From positions 1 through 17,320 of the forward strand of contig CALADH010000072.1 of assembly GCA_937890745.1 (NCBI GenBank): a stretch of DNA of 17,320 bases. The letters run 5' to 3'. The position numbers were made by a program, and so were the translations under genes. The notes under the pieces were generated by a model that searched no databases, was not told the origin of the DNA, and saw nothing but the letters and a program-made list of their open reading frames with translations. Positions 7,638 through 15,765 of this stretch are shown here, piece after piece. The stretch comes from Scybalocola_A sp900557175 (GTDB lineage: Bacteria > Bacillota > Clostridia > Lachnospirales > Lachnospiraceae). Each line of letters opens with the position of its first letter. The stretch's first letter is position 1.

Positions 7638-8833
7638 TTCTTGCCGCCTCCGGTCTTATCTATAATCTCGTTAAAAAATTCTGATATATTTTCTACAATA
7701 ACGTCCCACTGATAAAATTTATCAATATAGGCGCGGGCGTTTTCGCCCATCTGCTGACACAGTTCTCCGTTTGATGCCATCCATCTTAAAATGCCTTCAA
7801 ATTCACAGTAGTCCTCATAGTACAGACCACCATTACTCTTAAGGCAATGTCCTTTAAGAACCTCACATTTTCCGTTGACGATCACCGGCACATGCAAAGA
7901 CATCGCTTCAAGCACCGAGATTGAAAGACTCTCAAATTCAGACGGCAGCACAAGTGCCTTAGCGCCGGATATTCCGTTATACTTATCTTCCTCACTGACA
8001 AAGCCGAGGCTTACAATGTCCGGATGATTCGGCACTTCAATCATCTTTTTGCCCATTAAAACAAGCTTCAGCCGGCTTTTCGGATGTCTGACCTTATAAG
8101 CAATAAAATAATCAAACAGCTTGTCGCAGCCTTTTGTCGCGTCAATTCTTCCAACATAAATAATATACTCATCCCATATACGGAATTTTTTTCTGAAAGC
8201 TATGTCACTGACATTTTCAGGAATATCAACACCTGTCGCAGCCACAATATTTTGAATATGGCTGTTTTCAAAAAGCTGCTCAACAAACGCTTTTTCTTCA
8301 TCTGTAAGATAAATAATTCCCTGAGGCTTTAAAAATATATCGCGGTAAACATTGAAATATATATACGGTTCATCATGAGCTGTCGGAATTAAAACGGATT
8401 TTTCAGCAATCTGCGGCAGCCCCTTGGCCGTCAGATAGTAAAGGTAAGTGACAAACACAAAAATATCGTAGTCTTCTTTGTGCGCGCATATATAATTGAT
8501 AAGGCTGTCGCATACCGGCCCTTGTGCGTCAATCCACCGACGCTCATCCTCCGGTGTCCGCTCAGTGTCAGACACAAGCTTATCTGTCAGCTTATTAAAG
8601 GCCGCAACATCCCGCGGACGGTCCACTCTAAACCGACGCACCTTTATCCCATTAATTTTTTCTGTACCTTCACTATAATAATTTTCCCACGTATCATATC
8701 CAATGGCGGTTGTTGTCAATACCTCAACATCAAAATTTTTACTCAGCTTTTCTGCAATAAGCCTCGTATAGTATTCCGAACCGCCGTTGACCTCCAGACC
8801 GTACCGCTGATTAATAAGCGCTATCCTTCTCAT
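7634..8833 (-). CDS. GT4-family glycosyltransferase (paralogue 1 of a tandem pair)
   Basis: A 399-residue GT4 enzyme with the usual GT-B features: NGGSE loop (16-20) after the first strand, YVGRIDATKG (226-235) at the start of the donor domain, and the EX7E pair E301/E309 in SEFESLSISVLEAM. An LIPTAHDEPYIYF block (148-160) in the acceptor-side domain is shared with the next gene and may shape the acceptor site. The ATG at 8831-8833 has a GGGGGA site about seven bases upstream, and only three bases separate it from the previous stop. It probably builds the repeat unit of the polymer exported by the ABC system. Donor and linkage are unknown. Confidence 0.9.
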   Translation of the reverse strand: MRRIALINQRYGLEVNGGSEYYTRLIAEKLSKNFDVEVLTTTAIGYDTWENYYSEGTEKINGIKVRRFRVDRPRDVAAFNKLTDKLVSDTERTPEDERRWIDAQGPVCDSLINYICAHKEDYDIFVFVTYLYYLTAKGLPQIAEKSVLIPTAHDEPYIYFNVYRDIFLKPQGIIYLTDEEKAFVEQLFENSHIQNIVAATGVDIPENVSDIAFRKKFRIWDEYIIYVGRIDATKGCDKLFDYFIAYKVRHPKSRLKLVLMGKKMIEVPNHPDIVSLGFVSEEDKYNGISGAKALVLPSEFESLSISVLEAMSLHVPVIVNGKCEVLKGHCLKSNGGLYYEDYCEFEGILRWMASNGELCQQMGENARAYIDKFYQWDVIVENISEFFNEIIDKTGGGKK

Positions 8834-8836
8834 ATA

Positions 8837-9907
8837 CTATTCCCCCGAAAAATTACTGATATATTTTTGGAACTGCTCTTTAATCGCATCATGTTCAAAG
8901 TCTTTCAGACGTATATTCTGATTATAAATCACTGACGCTTTAAGACTGCCATCCGTCATCAATCTGTGAATCATCTCCGCCGCAGCCCGGCAATCTTTTT
9001 CCTTTAAAAGTATGCCGCTTCCGCCGAGCGTTCCCGCAATGGCTGAGCTGTCATAGGCGATAATCGGAATTTCAAAAGCCATTGCCTCTGCCAGCGGCAC
9101 GCAAAAGCCTTCATGCTCACTCATGCACAGGAAAACATCCGCCAGACTGTAATAAGCCAAAATTTCTGCAAAGCTTATATGACCTGTAAAATAAACGTCC
9201 TCCAGCTTTAAGCGCTCGACATAAGCCTTCAGGCTGTGATAGTAATTTTCCATACCATTATAAGAGCCTACTAAAAAGAGCCTGCTTTTCGGATTGATAT
9301 ACTTTTTATAATAATAAAATGTCTTAATAATGTCTTCTTGCTTTTTGTTCGCCGCAATTCTTCCTGTAAACAGAATATTCACATAATCATCGTTAAACCG
9401 GCGCAGTACCTTTTTGGCCGGCGCCTTTTTATAATCGTCAAACGGAATCAGTATCGGAAGTACGTCAATCTTACATTTGTAACCCATACGGATAAGTTCC
9501 TGTTTATTAAATTCCGAATCTGCAAGACAGTAGTCAAACTTATCTGCCAGATATTTCACCTGCTCGATACCTTCCCTGCACGCTTCCGCCGTAAACGGAT
9601 TGTACGGCGCCGGAAACTCGGCCGGCGTGACATTATGATAAATCATGATTTTCTTACAGCTGTACGTCTCAATTTCATATGTGAGCTGTGAACCGATGGA
9701 CATATGATAAATCAATATATCCTCCGGTCTTAAATATGGTATTTTATAGGCAGGCTTAATACGCTTATCCTTCAGGCGCTGGTCTATCGATTCGGCATAA
9801 ATTCCGGTTTCATAGCCCATCTCCTCAATGACCTGCATTAAAGCCAGTGTATCATTTCCGACAGCATCGCCGAAAGCAAGTGTCGGAAGCATCTGTATTA
9901 TTTTCAC
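8837..9907 (-). CDS. GT4-family glycosyltransferase, GDAVGND subtype
   Basis: A 356-residue GT-B enzyme of family GT4. The N-terminus has the GDAVGNDTLAL motif (13-23), which I recall from glycosyltransferases of O-antigen-type clusters. The donor domain starts at ILFTGRIAANKK (178-189), and the EX7E pair is E266/E274 in EHEGFCVPLAEAM. The start is a GTG overlapping the upstream stop (GTGA at 9904-9907) with AGGAGG seven bases before it; the first ATG would delete the first beta strand. It is coupled to the small coiled-coil protein upstream, so the two products may work as a complex. Likely role: addition of repeat-unit sugars in the cytosol. Confidence 0.9.
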   Translation of the reverse strand: MKIIQMLPTLAFGDAVGNDTLALMQVIEEMGYETGIYAESIDQRLKDKRIKPAYKIPYLRPEDILIYHMSIGSQLTYEIETYSCKKIMIYHNVTPAEFPAPYNPFTAEACREGIEQVKYLADKFDYCLADSEFNKQELIRMGYKCKIDVLPILIPFDDYKKAPAKKVLRRFNDDYVNILFTGRIAANKKQEDIIKTFYYYKKYINPKSRLFLVGSYNGMENYYHSLKAYVERLKLEDVYFTGHISFAEILAYYSLADVFLCMSEHEGFCVPLAEAMAFEIPIIAYDSSAIAGTLGGSGILLKEKDCRAAAEMIHRLMTDGSLKASVIYNQNIRLKDFEHDAIKEQFQKYISNFSGE

Positions 9908-10392
9908 CGTGATGCCTCCTTATCTTTCAATTGGCTCTCAAGTGCCTCACAACGCTGATTAAGTTCAAACAGCTTTTCCTCCAGCCGGTCAATCATCTGA
10001 TCCTTCTGTTCCATCTGCATATCATGTTCTTTAACAAAAGCCTCGAACTGGCGCAGACATACAGTTGTCTGATAATTAAACTGGTTCTGCTGGTCTACCA
10101 TCGGAACCATCATAAACTTTACCATCTTTCTTATGGAACGCTGGATAAAGCTTTTAACACCGCCTTTTGGAATCATCCTGTAGTATTCGATACGGTGCAT
10201 GTCTGCTGCACCCCTGATGGCACATTCCAGCTCATGCGCGCTAAAGTCAGTCTTTATCCCCAAAACAGCCTTCACATTTCCGGTAATATTTTCAAAATCA
10301 ATATTCTCGTCAGTATAGCCTCTTTTCTGAATATCCTCCTTTATTTCCTGCATAATCTGTTCTACATTAATCTCTTTCATCTGCTGTGCCAT
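9904..10392 (-). CDS. Small coiled-coil protein of unknown function with a QNQFN motif
   Basis: The 162-residue product has no enzymatic motif that I recognise. Residues 1-45 are helical and acidic (VEQIMQEIKEDIQKRGY). Residues 78-97 form a basic amphipathic stretch (KGGVKSFIQRSIRKMVKFMM) that could lie on the membrane. It is followed by PMVDQQNQFN (97-106), and residues about 110-160 form a coiled coil ending RLEEKLFELNQRCEALESQL. I recall similar amphipathic/QNxFN/coil regions as N-terminal extensions of methyltransferases and glycosyltransferases in surface-polysaccharide clusters, so this may be a free-standing docking or scaffold module. The ATG at 10390-10392 is chosen because AGGAGG lies eight bases before it; a longer frame to 10464 would overlap the upstream gene. 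It sits between the coiled-coil methyltransferase and a GT4 gene. Confidence 0.75.
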   Translation of the reverse strand: MAQQMKEINVEQIMQEIKEDIQKRGYTDENIDFENITGNVKAVLGIKTDFSAHELECAIRGAADMHRIEYYRMIPKGGVKSFIQRSIRKMVKFMMVPMVDQQNQFNYQTTVCLRQFEAFVKEHDMQMEQKDQMIDRLEEKLFELNQRCEALESQLKDKEASR

Positions 10393-10408
10393 CACGGCCA
10401 CCTCCTGT

Positions 10409-11476
10409 TTATTTTCTTGCAATAATTGCATAATCCTGACTGCCAAAAAGTGTCGATGATACATCGCTCATGACATCATTAAATTCATCTAAATTCTCAA
10501 TCCCCTCACCGCGCAGCGCCGGTATGTGACAGTTTATTTTGCTTGTATCTGTATAAATAATTTTTATATTCTTAAAACCGGCTTTCTGAAGAAAATATTC
10601 CATCGTCAGCGGGTGTACCGGTTTTACATGAGACGGATCGACATAAAATGCATGTGTATAAATTGCCAGTGATGTCGGGTTCGGCGTTTCAATCACAAGA
10701 TAGCTGCCGCTTTCCATTTTTTCAAATGCCGTATTACATAAATCGATAATCTGATATTCTTTCAGATGCTCGACAACCTGGCCTACAAAAATACCATCTG
10801 TACTTTCAATTGTTTTTAAGTAATGACCGCCGTCATCACATACCGCCGAAAGCTTACGTTCCTTACAATACTCTACAAATTCATCGTAAGTGTCCACACC
10901 TGTGGCGCCAATATGATTTTCTTTTAAAAGTTCTAAAAACTCACCGCGGCCGCAGCCGATATCAACCACATTTTTACATTCTGAAAAATAGTCTAAATAC
11001 TGGCGCTGTCTTTCCTTGATCCCTTCCCTGCTGCCTCTGAAATGATTTTCGAAGTCAAAATAGTCGATGTCACTGTAAGTTTCTGCCGACGGGGCCAAGG
11101 CAGATGCCTGCACCGCATTTTCTGTCTGTCTGACGGACACAATACTTTCACTCTGCGCGCCGTCCTGTGCCGGAGCACAACCGCCCTTTTCAAGCTTTTT
11201 AAGCTTCACAAAGCTGCGTTCCATATTTTGCTCAAGTAAATCAAGACGCGCGTTGTTATTTCTTAGATTAATCAACGCATTTTCATAGCTGCTCAAACAT
11301 TCTTCAAGATAATTTACTCTTTTCTCAAGACTTTGACACCGCTCTGAAAGTGCGGCGATTTTCTTTTCTGCCTCTGTTTCCAGTTGTTCTTCCAGCTGTC
11401 TCGTTTTTCCTTCCTGCTCAGTTTGTTTCTGTTCAAGTTCTGTCTGCTTTTGCTTTAATTCTGACTGTCCAAACAT
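10409..11476 (-). CDS. Coiled-coil SAM-dependent methyltransferase, possible chain terminator or ruler
   Basis: The 355-residue protein has three parts. Residues 5-97 are a long predicted coiled coil, rich in E, Q, K and L. Residues 98-135 are a flexible A/S/Q-rich linker. Residues 136-355 are a class I methyltransferase domain with motif I VDIGCGRGEF (171-180), GVDTYDEF (193-200), GQVVEHLKE (232-240) and a DPSHVKPVHPLTMEYFLQ block (281-298). It probably methylates the glycan. In E. coli O8/O9a-type systems WbdD, a methyltransferase with a coiled coil, caps the chain and sets its length before ABC export; the position just after the Wzt-like gene suits a similar role. No kinase domain is visible and the coil is N-terminal here, so this is an analogy, not orthology. 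GGGGG lies eight bases before the ATG. Confidence 0.8.
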   Translation of the reverse strand: MFGQSELKQKQTELEQKQTEQEGKTRQLEEQLETEAEKKIAALSERCQSLEKRVNYLEECLSSYENALINLRNNNARLDLLEQNMERSFVKLKKLEKGGCAPAQDGAQSESIVSVRQTENAVQASALAPSAETYSDIDYFDFENHFRGSREGIKERQRQYLDYFSECKNVVDIGCGRGEFLELLKENHIGATGVDTYDEFVEYCKERKLSAVCDDGGHYLKTIESTDGIFVGQVVEHLKEYQIIDLCNTAFEKMESGSYLVIETPNPTSLAIYTHAFYVDPSHVKPVHPLTMEYFLQKAGFKNIKIIYTDTSKINCHIPALRGEGIENLDEFNDVMSDVSSTLFGSQDYAIIARK

Positions 11477-11495
11477 TTAACAATCCCCCGTTTTC

Positions 11496-12758
11496 TTAAA
11501 TCTCCCACTGATGCGGCAGCCTCACGACGCCTAAATCGCCGACAGCCGAATACATCTCAAATATATAGGCTTCCCTGAAATAATCGACAGCCACACCGAC
11601 CTCTGATTCTATCGCAACATCTAAAAGATAAATGCCCGGCAGCAAATCCACATGCTCTAAATTCACTTTCATCGTGCCGCTCTTTTCCAAATCAAATTCC
11701 TCTAACTGGTCAATACGGGTATTTGTCCCGTAAATGCGCTCGCCGCTCTGATTAAAAATGCCGATACCAAAAACTGCATCCTTGACTTTTTGCTTCACAC
11801 TATAGTCAAACTCTACCGTCACCTTGCTTCCGGTTACAAATGTCTTCTGAGTTTTTCCATCCTCATCAACCATTCTTACTCTTTCTATGCGTGCAAAACC
11901 ATTGCCCCAGCGCTTATTATCCTCCGGCTTAGCTTCCTCGGTGCTTTCTTTGCGCTCGCCCTCAGCGTGTCCTTCCTTCTGTTCTTTATGATTTTTTTCT
12001 TTTTCTGCAATTTCCTGCCGTTTCTGTCCCATAAAGTCCATATACTCAGGATGGATATCCCTCGGCTTGCCCTCAGCCTTAATCTTGCCCTCATGAAGCC
12101 ATATCGTTCTGTCGCATATCTGCTCAATCTGTCCGAGTGAATGTGACACAATGACAATCGTTGTTCCCTGCGCCTTAATTTCTCTCAGCTTATTAAAGCA
12201 CTTGCCCTGAAAGTTAATATCACCGACGGCCAATATTTCATCAATCAGTAAAATATCTGCATTAACATTGATTGCCACGGAAAAGGCAAGGCGCATATAC
12301 ATTCCCGACGAATAAGTTCTTACCGGATTATCCAAAAACTGCTCCATTTCCGAAAACTCGATAATATCATCCATTCGCTCGTCAATTTCTTTTCTTGAAA
12401 GCCCGAAAATCGAAGCATTTGTATAAATATTTTCCCGGCCGCTCATATCCGGATGAAACCCGGCGCCAAGTTCAATCAAACTGGAGACACGTCCCTGAAG
12501 TTCAATGCTGCCCTCATTCGGATACATAATTCTCGTGAGCAGCTTCAGTGTTGTACTCTTGCCGCAGCCGTTATGGCCGATCAGACCGATGGCCTCACCT
12601 TTTTTAACATTAAAGCTAATGCCGTCAAGCACCCATCGGTCTTCGTATCTGCTTCTGTTTCGGAATAACAGCCGTTCCTTTAATTCACTGCCTTTATCAT
12701 AGTACACTCTGAACTTCTTCCGTACATTTTTTACTTCTATCGCATTTTCTCTGTCCAT
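11496..12758 (-). CDS. wzt: ABC exporter ATPase with Wzt-like C-terminal glycan-binding domain
   Basis: The 420-residue ATPase powers export of a lipid-linked polysaccharide. The nucleotide-binding domain (1-245) shows Walker A GHNGCGKST (61-69), signature YSSGMYMRLA (149-158), Walker B ILLIDE (169-174) and the switch histidine H206, and resembles TagH/Wzt proteins. A highly charged linker (about 248-283) leads to a C-terminal domain (about 285-420) ending GVVRLPHQWEI, the Wzt_C type. In known systems this domain binds the finished or capped polymer and makes export selective, which suits the methyltransferase encoded next. Its ATG overlaps the permease stop as TAATG at 12756-12760, ensuring coupled translation. 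The gene symbol names the functional class, not proven orthology. Confidence 0.92.
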   Translation of the reverse strand: MDRENAIEVKNVRKKFRVYYDKGSELKERLLFRNRSRYEDRWVLDGISFNVKKGEAIGLIGHNGCGKSTTLKLLTRIMYPNEGSIELQGRVSSLIELGAGFHPDMSGRENIYTNASIFGLSRKEIDERMDDIIEFSEMEQFLDNPVRTYSSGMYMRLAFSVAINVNADILLIDEILAVGDINFQGKCFNKLREIKAQGTTIVIVSHSLGQIEQICDRTIWLHEGKIKAEGKPRDIHPEYMDFMGQKRQEIAEKEKNHKEQKEGHAEGERKESTEEAKPEDNKRWGNGFARIERVRMVDEDGKTQKTFVTGSKVTVEFDYSVKQKVKDAVFGIGIFNQSGERIYGTNTRIDQLEEFDLEKSGTMKVNLEHVDLLPGIYLLDVAIESEVGVAVDYFREAYIFEMYSAVGDLGVVRLPHQWEI

Positions 12759-13534
12759 TACAATTCCTCCGCAAAGCCTTTCTGAAGCTTGTTAAATACG
12801 CCGATGCCGATGACAAGAACTAAAATTCCGAGAACAAGCGCCCACATAAGATTTCCCAATTCCGGGATCTGCTTATAATACAAAATATCTCTGTATGCCA
12901 CAATGACCGGCGTCATCGGATTAATGTTAAGAATCGGTCTTAACTTCTCCGGTATCATATCTACAGAATAAATAATCGGCGTCATATACATCCATGCCAT
13001 CATGACAATGCCTAAAATATACTCCAGATCCCTGAAATAAACCGTCAGCGCACAGGTGACCATCGCCGCCCCCAGCGCCATGACATATTCAACAATCATC
13101 ACTGCCGGCAGGAAAAGCCACGCTTTAAGATTAAAGCCGATGCCTGAGATTAACACAACGAAAATAATTACAATAAATGAAAACAGCATATTCACAAAGC
13201 CGCTTGTCACATAGGATATCGGCATAACTTCTCTCGGAAAGTAAATCTTTTTGACCATATCCTTGTGCGTCATAATGCAGGCTGAACCTCCGGTCACGGA
13301 GCCGCTGAAAAACAGCCACGGCACAAGACCGACGAAAAGGTACAGATAAAACTTGTCGATACCGTTTGGCATAATAATTGAAAACACAAATGTATATACC
13401 GCAAGCTGCAAAAGGGGATTAATAAATGTCCACAAAAATCCCAAAACAGAGCCTTTATACCGCCCCCGCAGTTCCTGACGCACAAGACTGTATATCATTT
13501 CTCTATAATCATATATTTCTCTAAGATGCTTCAT
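12758..13534 (-). CDS. wzm: ABC-2 type polysaccharide exporter permease
   Basis: A 258-residue membrane subunit with about six hydrophobic spans and the family N-terminus, a cytosolic segment VRQELRGRYKGSVLGFLW followed by the first span. It matches Wzm/TagG/RfbA-type permeases in length and layout. Two copies would pair with two copies of the downstream ATPase to form the channel that exports the lipid-linked polymer. The ATG at 13532-13534 has AAGGA eight bases upstream, and four bases separate it from the preceding GT4 gene. Assignment is strong from its one-base overlap with the Wzt-type ATPase. O-antigen-like polymer and teichoic acid remain possible substrates; the Wzt_C partner favours the former type. 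Confidence 0.93.
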   Translation of the reverse strand: MKHLREIYDYREMIYSLVRQELRGRYKGSVLGFLWTFINPLLQLAVYTFVFSIIMPNGIDKFYLYLFVGLVPWLFFSGSVTGGSACIMTHKDMVKKIYFPREVMPISYVTSGFVNMLFSFIVIIFVVLISGIGFNLKAWLFLPAVMIVEYVMALGAAMVTCALTVYFRDLEYILGIVMMAWMYMTPIIYSVDMIPEKLRPILNINPMTPVIVAYRDILYYKQIPELGNLMWALVLGILVLVIGIGVFNKLQKGFAEEL

Positions 13535-13538
13535 ATTC

Positions 13539-14807
13539 TCAATCCTTCTTGTAAATTTTTTCGATACGTTTCTCTATCAGTGATACAGCCTTTGCCATGC
13601 CCAATTTTTCTGAAATAAAGGCCCTGGCGTCATCAGATAATTGATGATAAAAATCCCGGTCGCTGTACAGCTTTTTCATAAATGCGGCCGCCTGGCAAAC
13701 ATCCGGATCAGCCCACACTGCGCCCTTTTTATACGGCGGACAGTCATTTTCCAGCTTTGTAAATTTATAATCAACCATACAGGCAACGTTTTCATTCATA
13801 AATTCTGTATTTGACGACCAGTTTGTCGCAATCACCGGCGTACCGTTTAGCATCGCCTCCGCCATCACCAGCCCGAAGCCCTCGGCTCTGTGGAGTGACA
13901 CAAAAACGTCTGCCGCCTTAATAAGACTATTAACTTCCACTTTGCTCATAATCTCTGTCACATAGTAAATATTATCGTAATCCTTTAACATACCTTTGAG
14001 CAGCGCCATGTCTTCTTCTCTGGCATTATTTACCTTCAGCACAAGTCCGACATTTTTATCGTCCGGCGAAAAAGCCTTTTTAAACGCACGAATAACTCCC
14101 ATGGGATTTTTCCGCTCGCGCGTACTGTTTGAATCGTACATCGCTAAAAACAAAAACTTATCCTCCGGAAGTTTAAAATATGTTCTCGTATATTGACTTT
14201 CTGTCGGTGCCTTGACACAGTAAGGAATTGTCGTCACCGGCAAATCCGTCACCTTTCTTAAGCTTTGACTTATGAATTCTGACGGCGTCCAAATCTCATC
14301 CAAAAGCGGAAAATATGTTTTCCAGCTCTCCGGTATTTCCTCCAATTCCCACAGCCAAAAGGCAATATTATACCGCTTTTTCCACGCCGCCGCATCCATT
14401 CTTGTGTATAACAGCTTCATCTCATCCGGGTTGATGTGGATAAGATTGATATTATACTTTAATTCATCGGTAATTTTATCATCTAAAGTGTGGTCTTCAC
14501 TGCTCATCAGCGCACTGCCAAGCTTAAAATCATACAGGGACAGCGGATATTTTGAATTTTCAATCATATCTGCCAACAGTCGGCTGCTCTGTCCAAGCCC
14601 CATCTGCGCGCGCAAAAGCCCGATTAAATTAATACCGTCCGGGTAAGTCTCCCGCACAAAGGCTTCCTTTCCTTCTGAAATAAGCCCGGCAAGCTGCTTG
14701 TCCAGCATTTTATTTTTCGCATTGCTTAAAAGCTGCTGCGGAAATATTTTCTTTAATAAAGGCTTGACCTTCTCAGATGAAGCCATTATAACCTTCTGTA
14801 TACTCAT
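13539..14807 (-). CDS. GT4-family glycosyltransferase
   Basis: A 422-residue GT-B fold enzyme. After about 55 residues of poorly conserved helix comes INLIGLLRAQMGLGQSSRLL (59-78), a start common in GT4 enzymes of rhamnan and O-antigen-type clusters. WLWELEEIPESW (151-162) and DEIWTPSEF (170-178) complete the acceptor domain. The donor domain has FLAMYDSNSTRERKNP (220-235) and the EX7E pair E309/E317 in HRAEGFGLVMAEAM. I choose the ATG at 14805-14807, preceded by GGAG six bases upstream, over an upstream TTG at 14819 that would overlap the previous gene. It lies two bases after that gene's stop and just before the exporter genes. Sugar unknown. Confidence 0.9.
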   Translation of the reverse strand: MSIQKVIMASSEKVKPLLKKIFPQQLLSNAKNKMLDKQLAGLISEGKEAFVRETYPDGINLIGLLRAQMGLGQSSRLLADMIENSKYPLSLYDFKLGSALMSSEDHTLDDKITDELKYNINLIHINPDEMKLLYTRMDAAAWKKRYNIAFWLWELEEIPESWKTYFPLLDEIWTPSEFISQSLRKVTDLPVTTIPYCVKAPTESQYTRTYFKLPEDKFLFLAMYDSNSTRERKNPMGVIRAFKKAFSPDDKNVGLVLKVNNAREEDMALLKGMLKDYDNIYYVTEIMSKVEVNSLIKAADVFVSLHRAEGFGLVMAEAMLNGTPVIATNWSSNTEFMNENVACMVDYKFTKLENDCPPYKKGAVWADPDVCQAAAFMKKLYSDRDFYHQLSDDARAFISEKLGMAKAVSLIEKRIEKIYKKD

Positions 14808-14809
14808 AC

Positions 14810-15748
14810 TCAACTCCAAATAATTTGCATAATCTTTCTTATTATACCATATTTCAGCGCCCTGTTTCTGACATAAAACTTAATTCTTTCTTTCTTATTT
14901 GCTTTTACTAAAGCTGCATAGCCCAAAAGAAGGCACTTATAAGGATTATGCACTAAAAGACTATCATACACCCGGTTAAAATACGCTGTTTGTACCATCG
15001 TATCTTCCATACGCTGTCTGAATTGTTTTTTCCCTGCCAGTGCCCTCTGCTTAATATAGGCAAAACTTGACGCCTTTGATGCCCCAACGACATTATTACC
15101 GTGCTGTCTATATAAAATCAGCGGACGTTTTATAAAAATAATTTTTCCGAAAACAGCGGCAATCAGCGCTGCAAAATAATCATGCATCACAATTTCTTCT
15201 GTACAGTCTGCCATCTTTAAATATTCTCTTAACCGCCGGTTAATCATCACCGTACAGCCTGTCACCGAATTTTGCAGCATAAGCTGCGCAAGACTTGTCT
15301 GCTTTGGCAGTTTCTGATAATCAAAAAATGATTCACTAAGTACATTAAGCTGTTCATCGACAACACATAAATCCGAATGAACAAGCACCGGCACTTCTGT
15401 GCCATAAGTCTTTTCAGCCCTTTTCATGGCCTTTAATGTCAGCTCTGCCTTATTTTCAAGCCATATATCATCCTGATCCGAGAACATGATATACTCGGCG
15501 TCTGAATCATGAATGAGCCGCATGAAATTATTTTTGGAACAGCCGGATGCTGTCTCATTTTTTAAAACAACGACCTTGCCCGGCTCAAATTTTTTACTGA
15601 AAGCTTCCGCAATTTCCACGCTTCTGTCCGAAGAAGCATCATCTCTTATAATAAGATGCCACTGCTTATATGTCTGCTTTTCTATAGACTCAAGCTGTGC
15701 CTTCAGATACTTTTCACCATTATAAACAGCCATCAATATATCAACCAT
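14810..15748 (-). CDS. GT2-family glycosyltransferase, rhamnosyltransferase-like
   Basis: A 312-residue GT-A fold enzyme with VDILMAVYNGEKYL (2-15), RDDASSD (35-41), the metal-binding motif FSDQDDIW (89-96), the likely catalytic block VMHDYF (187-192) and YRQHGNNVVG (213-222). The SDQDD plus YRQHGxNVxG pattern is typical of GT2 enzymes often annotated as rhamnosyltransferases. The ATG at 15746-15748 is chosen over one at 15779-15781: GGAGG lies seven bases before the former, while the latter has no ribosome site and overlaps the upstream gene. The true product is therefore 11 residues shorter than the longest frame. The C-terminal helical, basic tail probably touches the membrane. The transferred sugar is inferred only from family resemblance. 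Confidence 0.88.
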   Translation of the reverse strand: MVDILMAVYNGEKYLKAQLESIEKQTYKQWHLIIRDDASSDRSVEIAEAFSKKFEPGKVVVLKNETASGCSKNNFMRLIHDSDAEYIMFSDQDDIWLENKAELTLKAMKRAEKTYGTEVPVLVHSDLCVVDEQLNVLSESFFDYQKLPKQTSLAQLMLQNSVTGCTVMINRRLREYLKMADCTEEIVMHDYFAALIAAVFGKIIFIKRPLILYRQHGNNVVGASKASSFAYIKQRALAGKKQFRQRMEDTMVQTAYFNRVYDSLLVHNPYKCLLLGYAALVKANKKERIKFYVRNRALKYGIIRKIMQIIWS

Positions 15749-15765
15749 CCTGCTGCCTCCATCCT

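Noticed and set aside
7176..7712. Plus-strand open frame of 178 codons
   Set aside because: It is antisense to the GT4 gene, with no motif or supporting context.
9931..10425. Plus-strand open frame of 164 codons
   Set aside because: It lies opposite the small coiled-coil gene, has no recognisable domain, and every supported gene is on the other strand; I regard it as a shadow.
11885..12157. Minus-strand 90-codon frame inside the ATPase gene
   Set aside because: It is an alternate frame of the charged linker region, rich in arginine and lysine because of codon bias; the ATPase frame has clear motifs.
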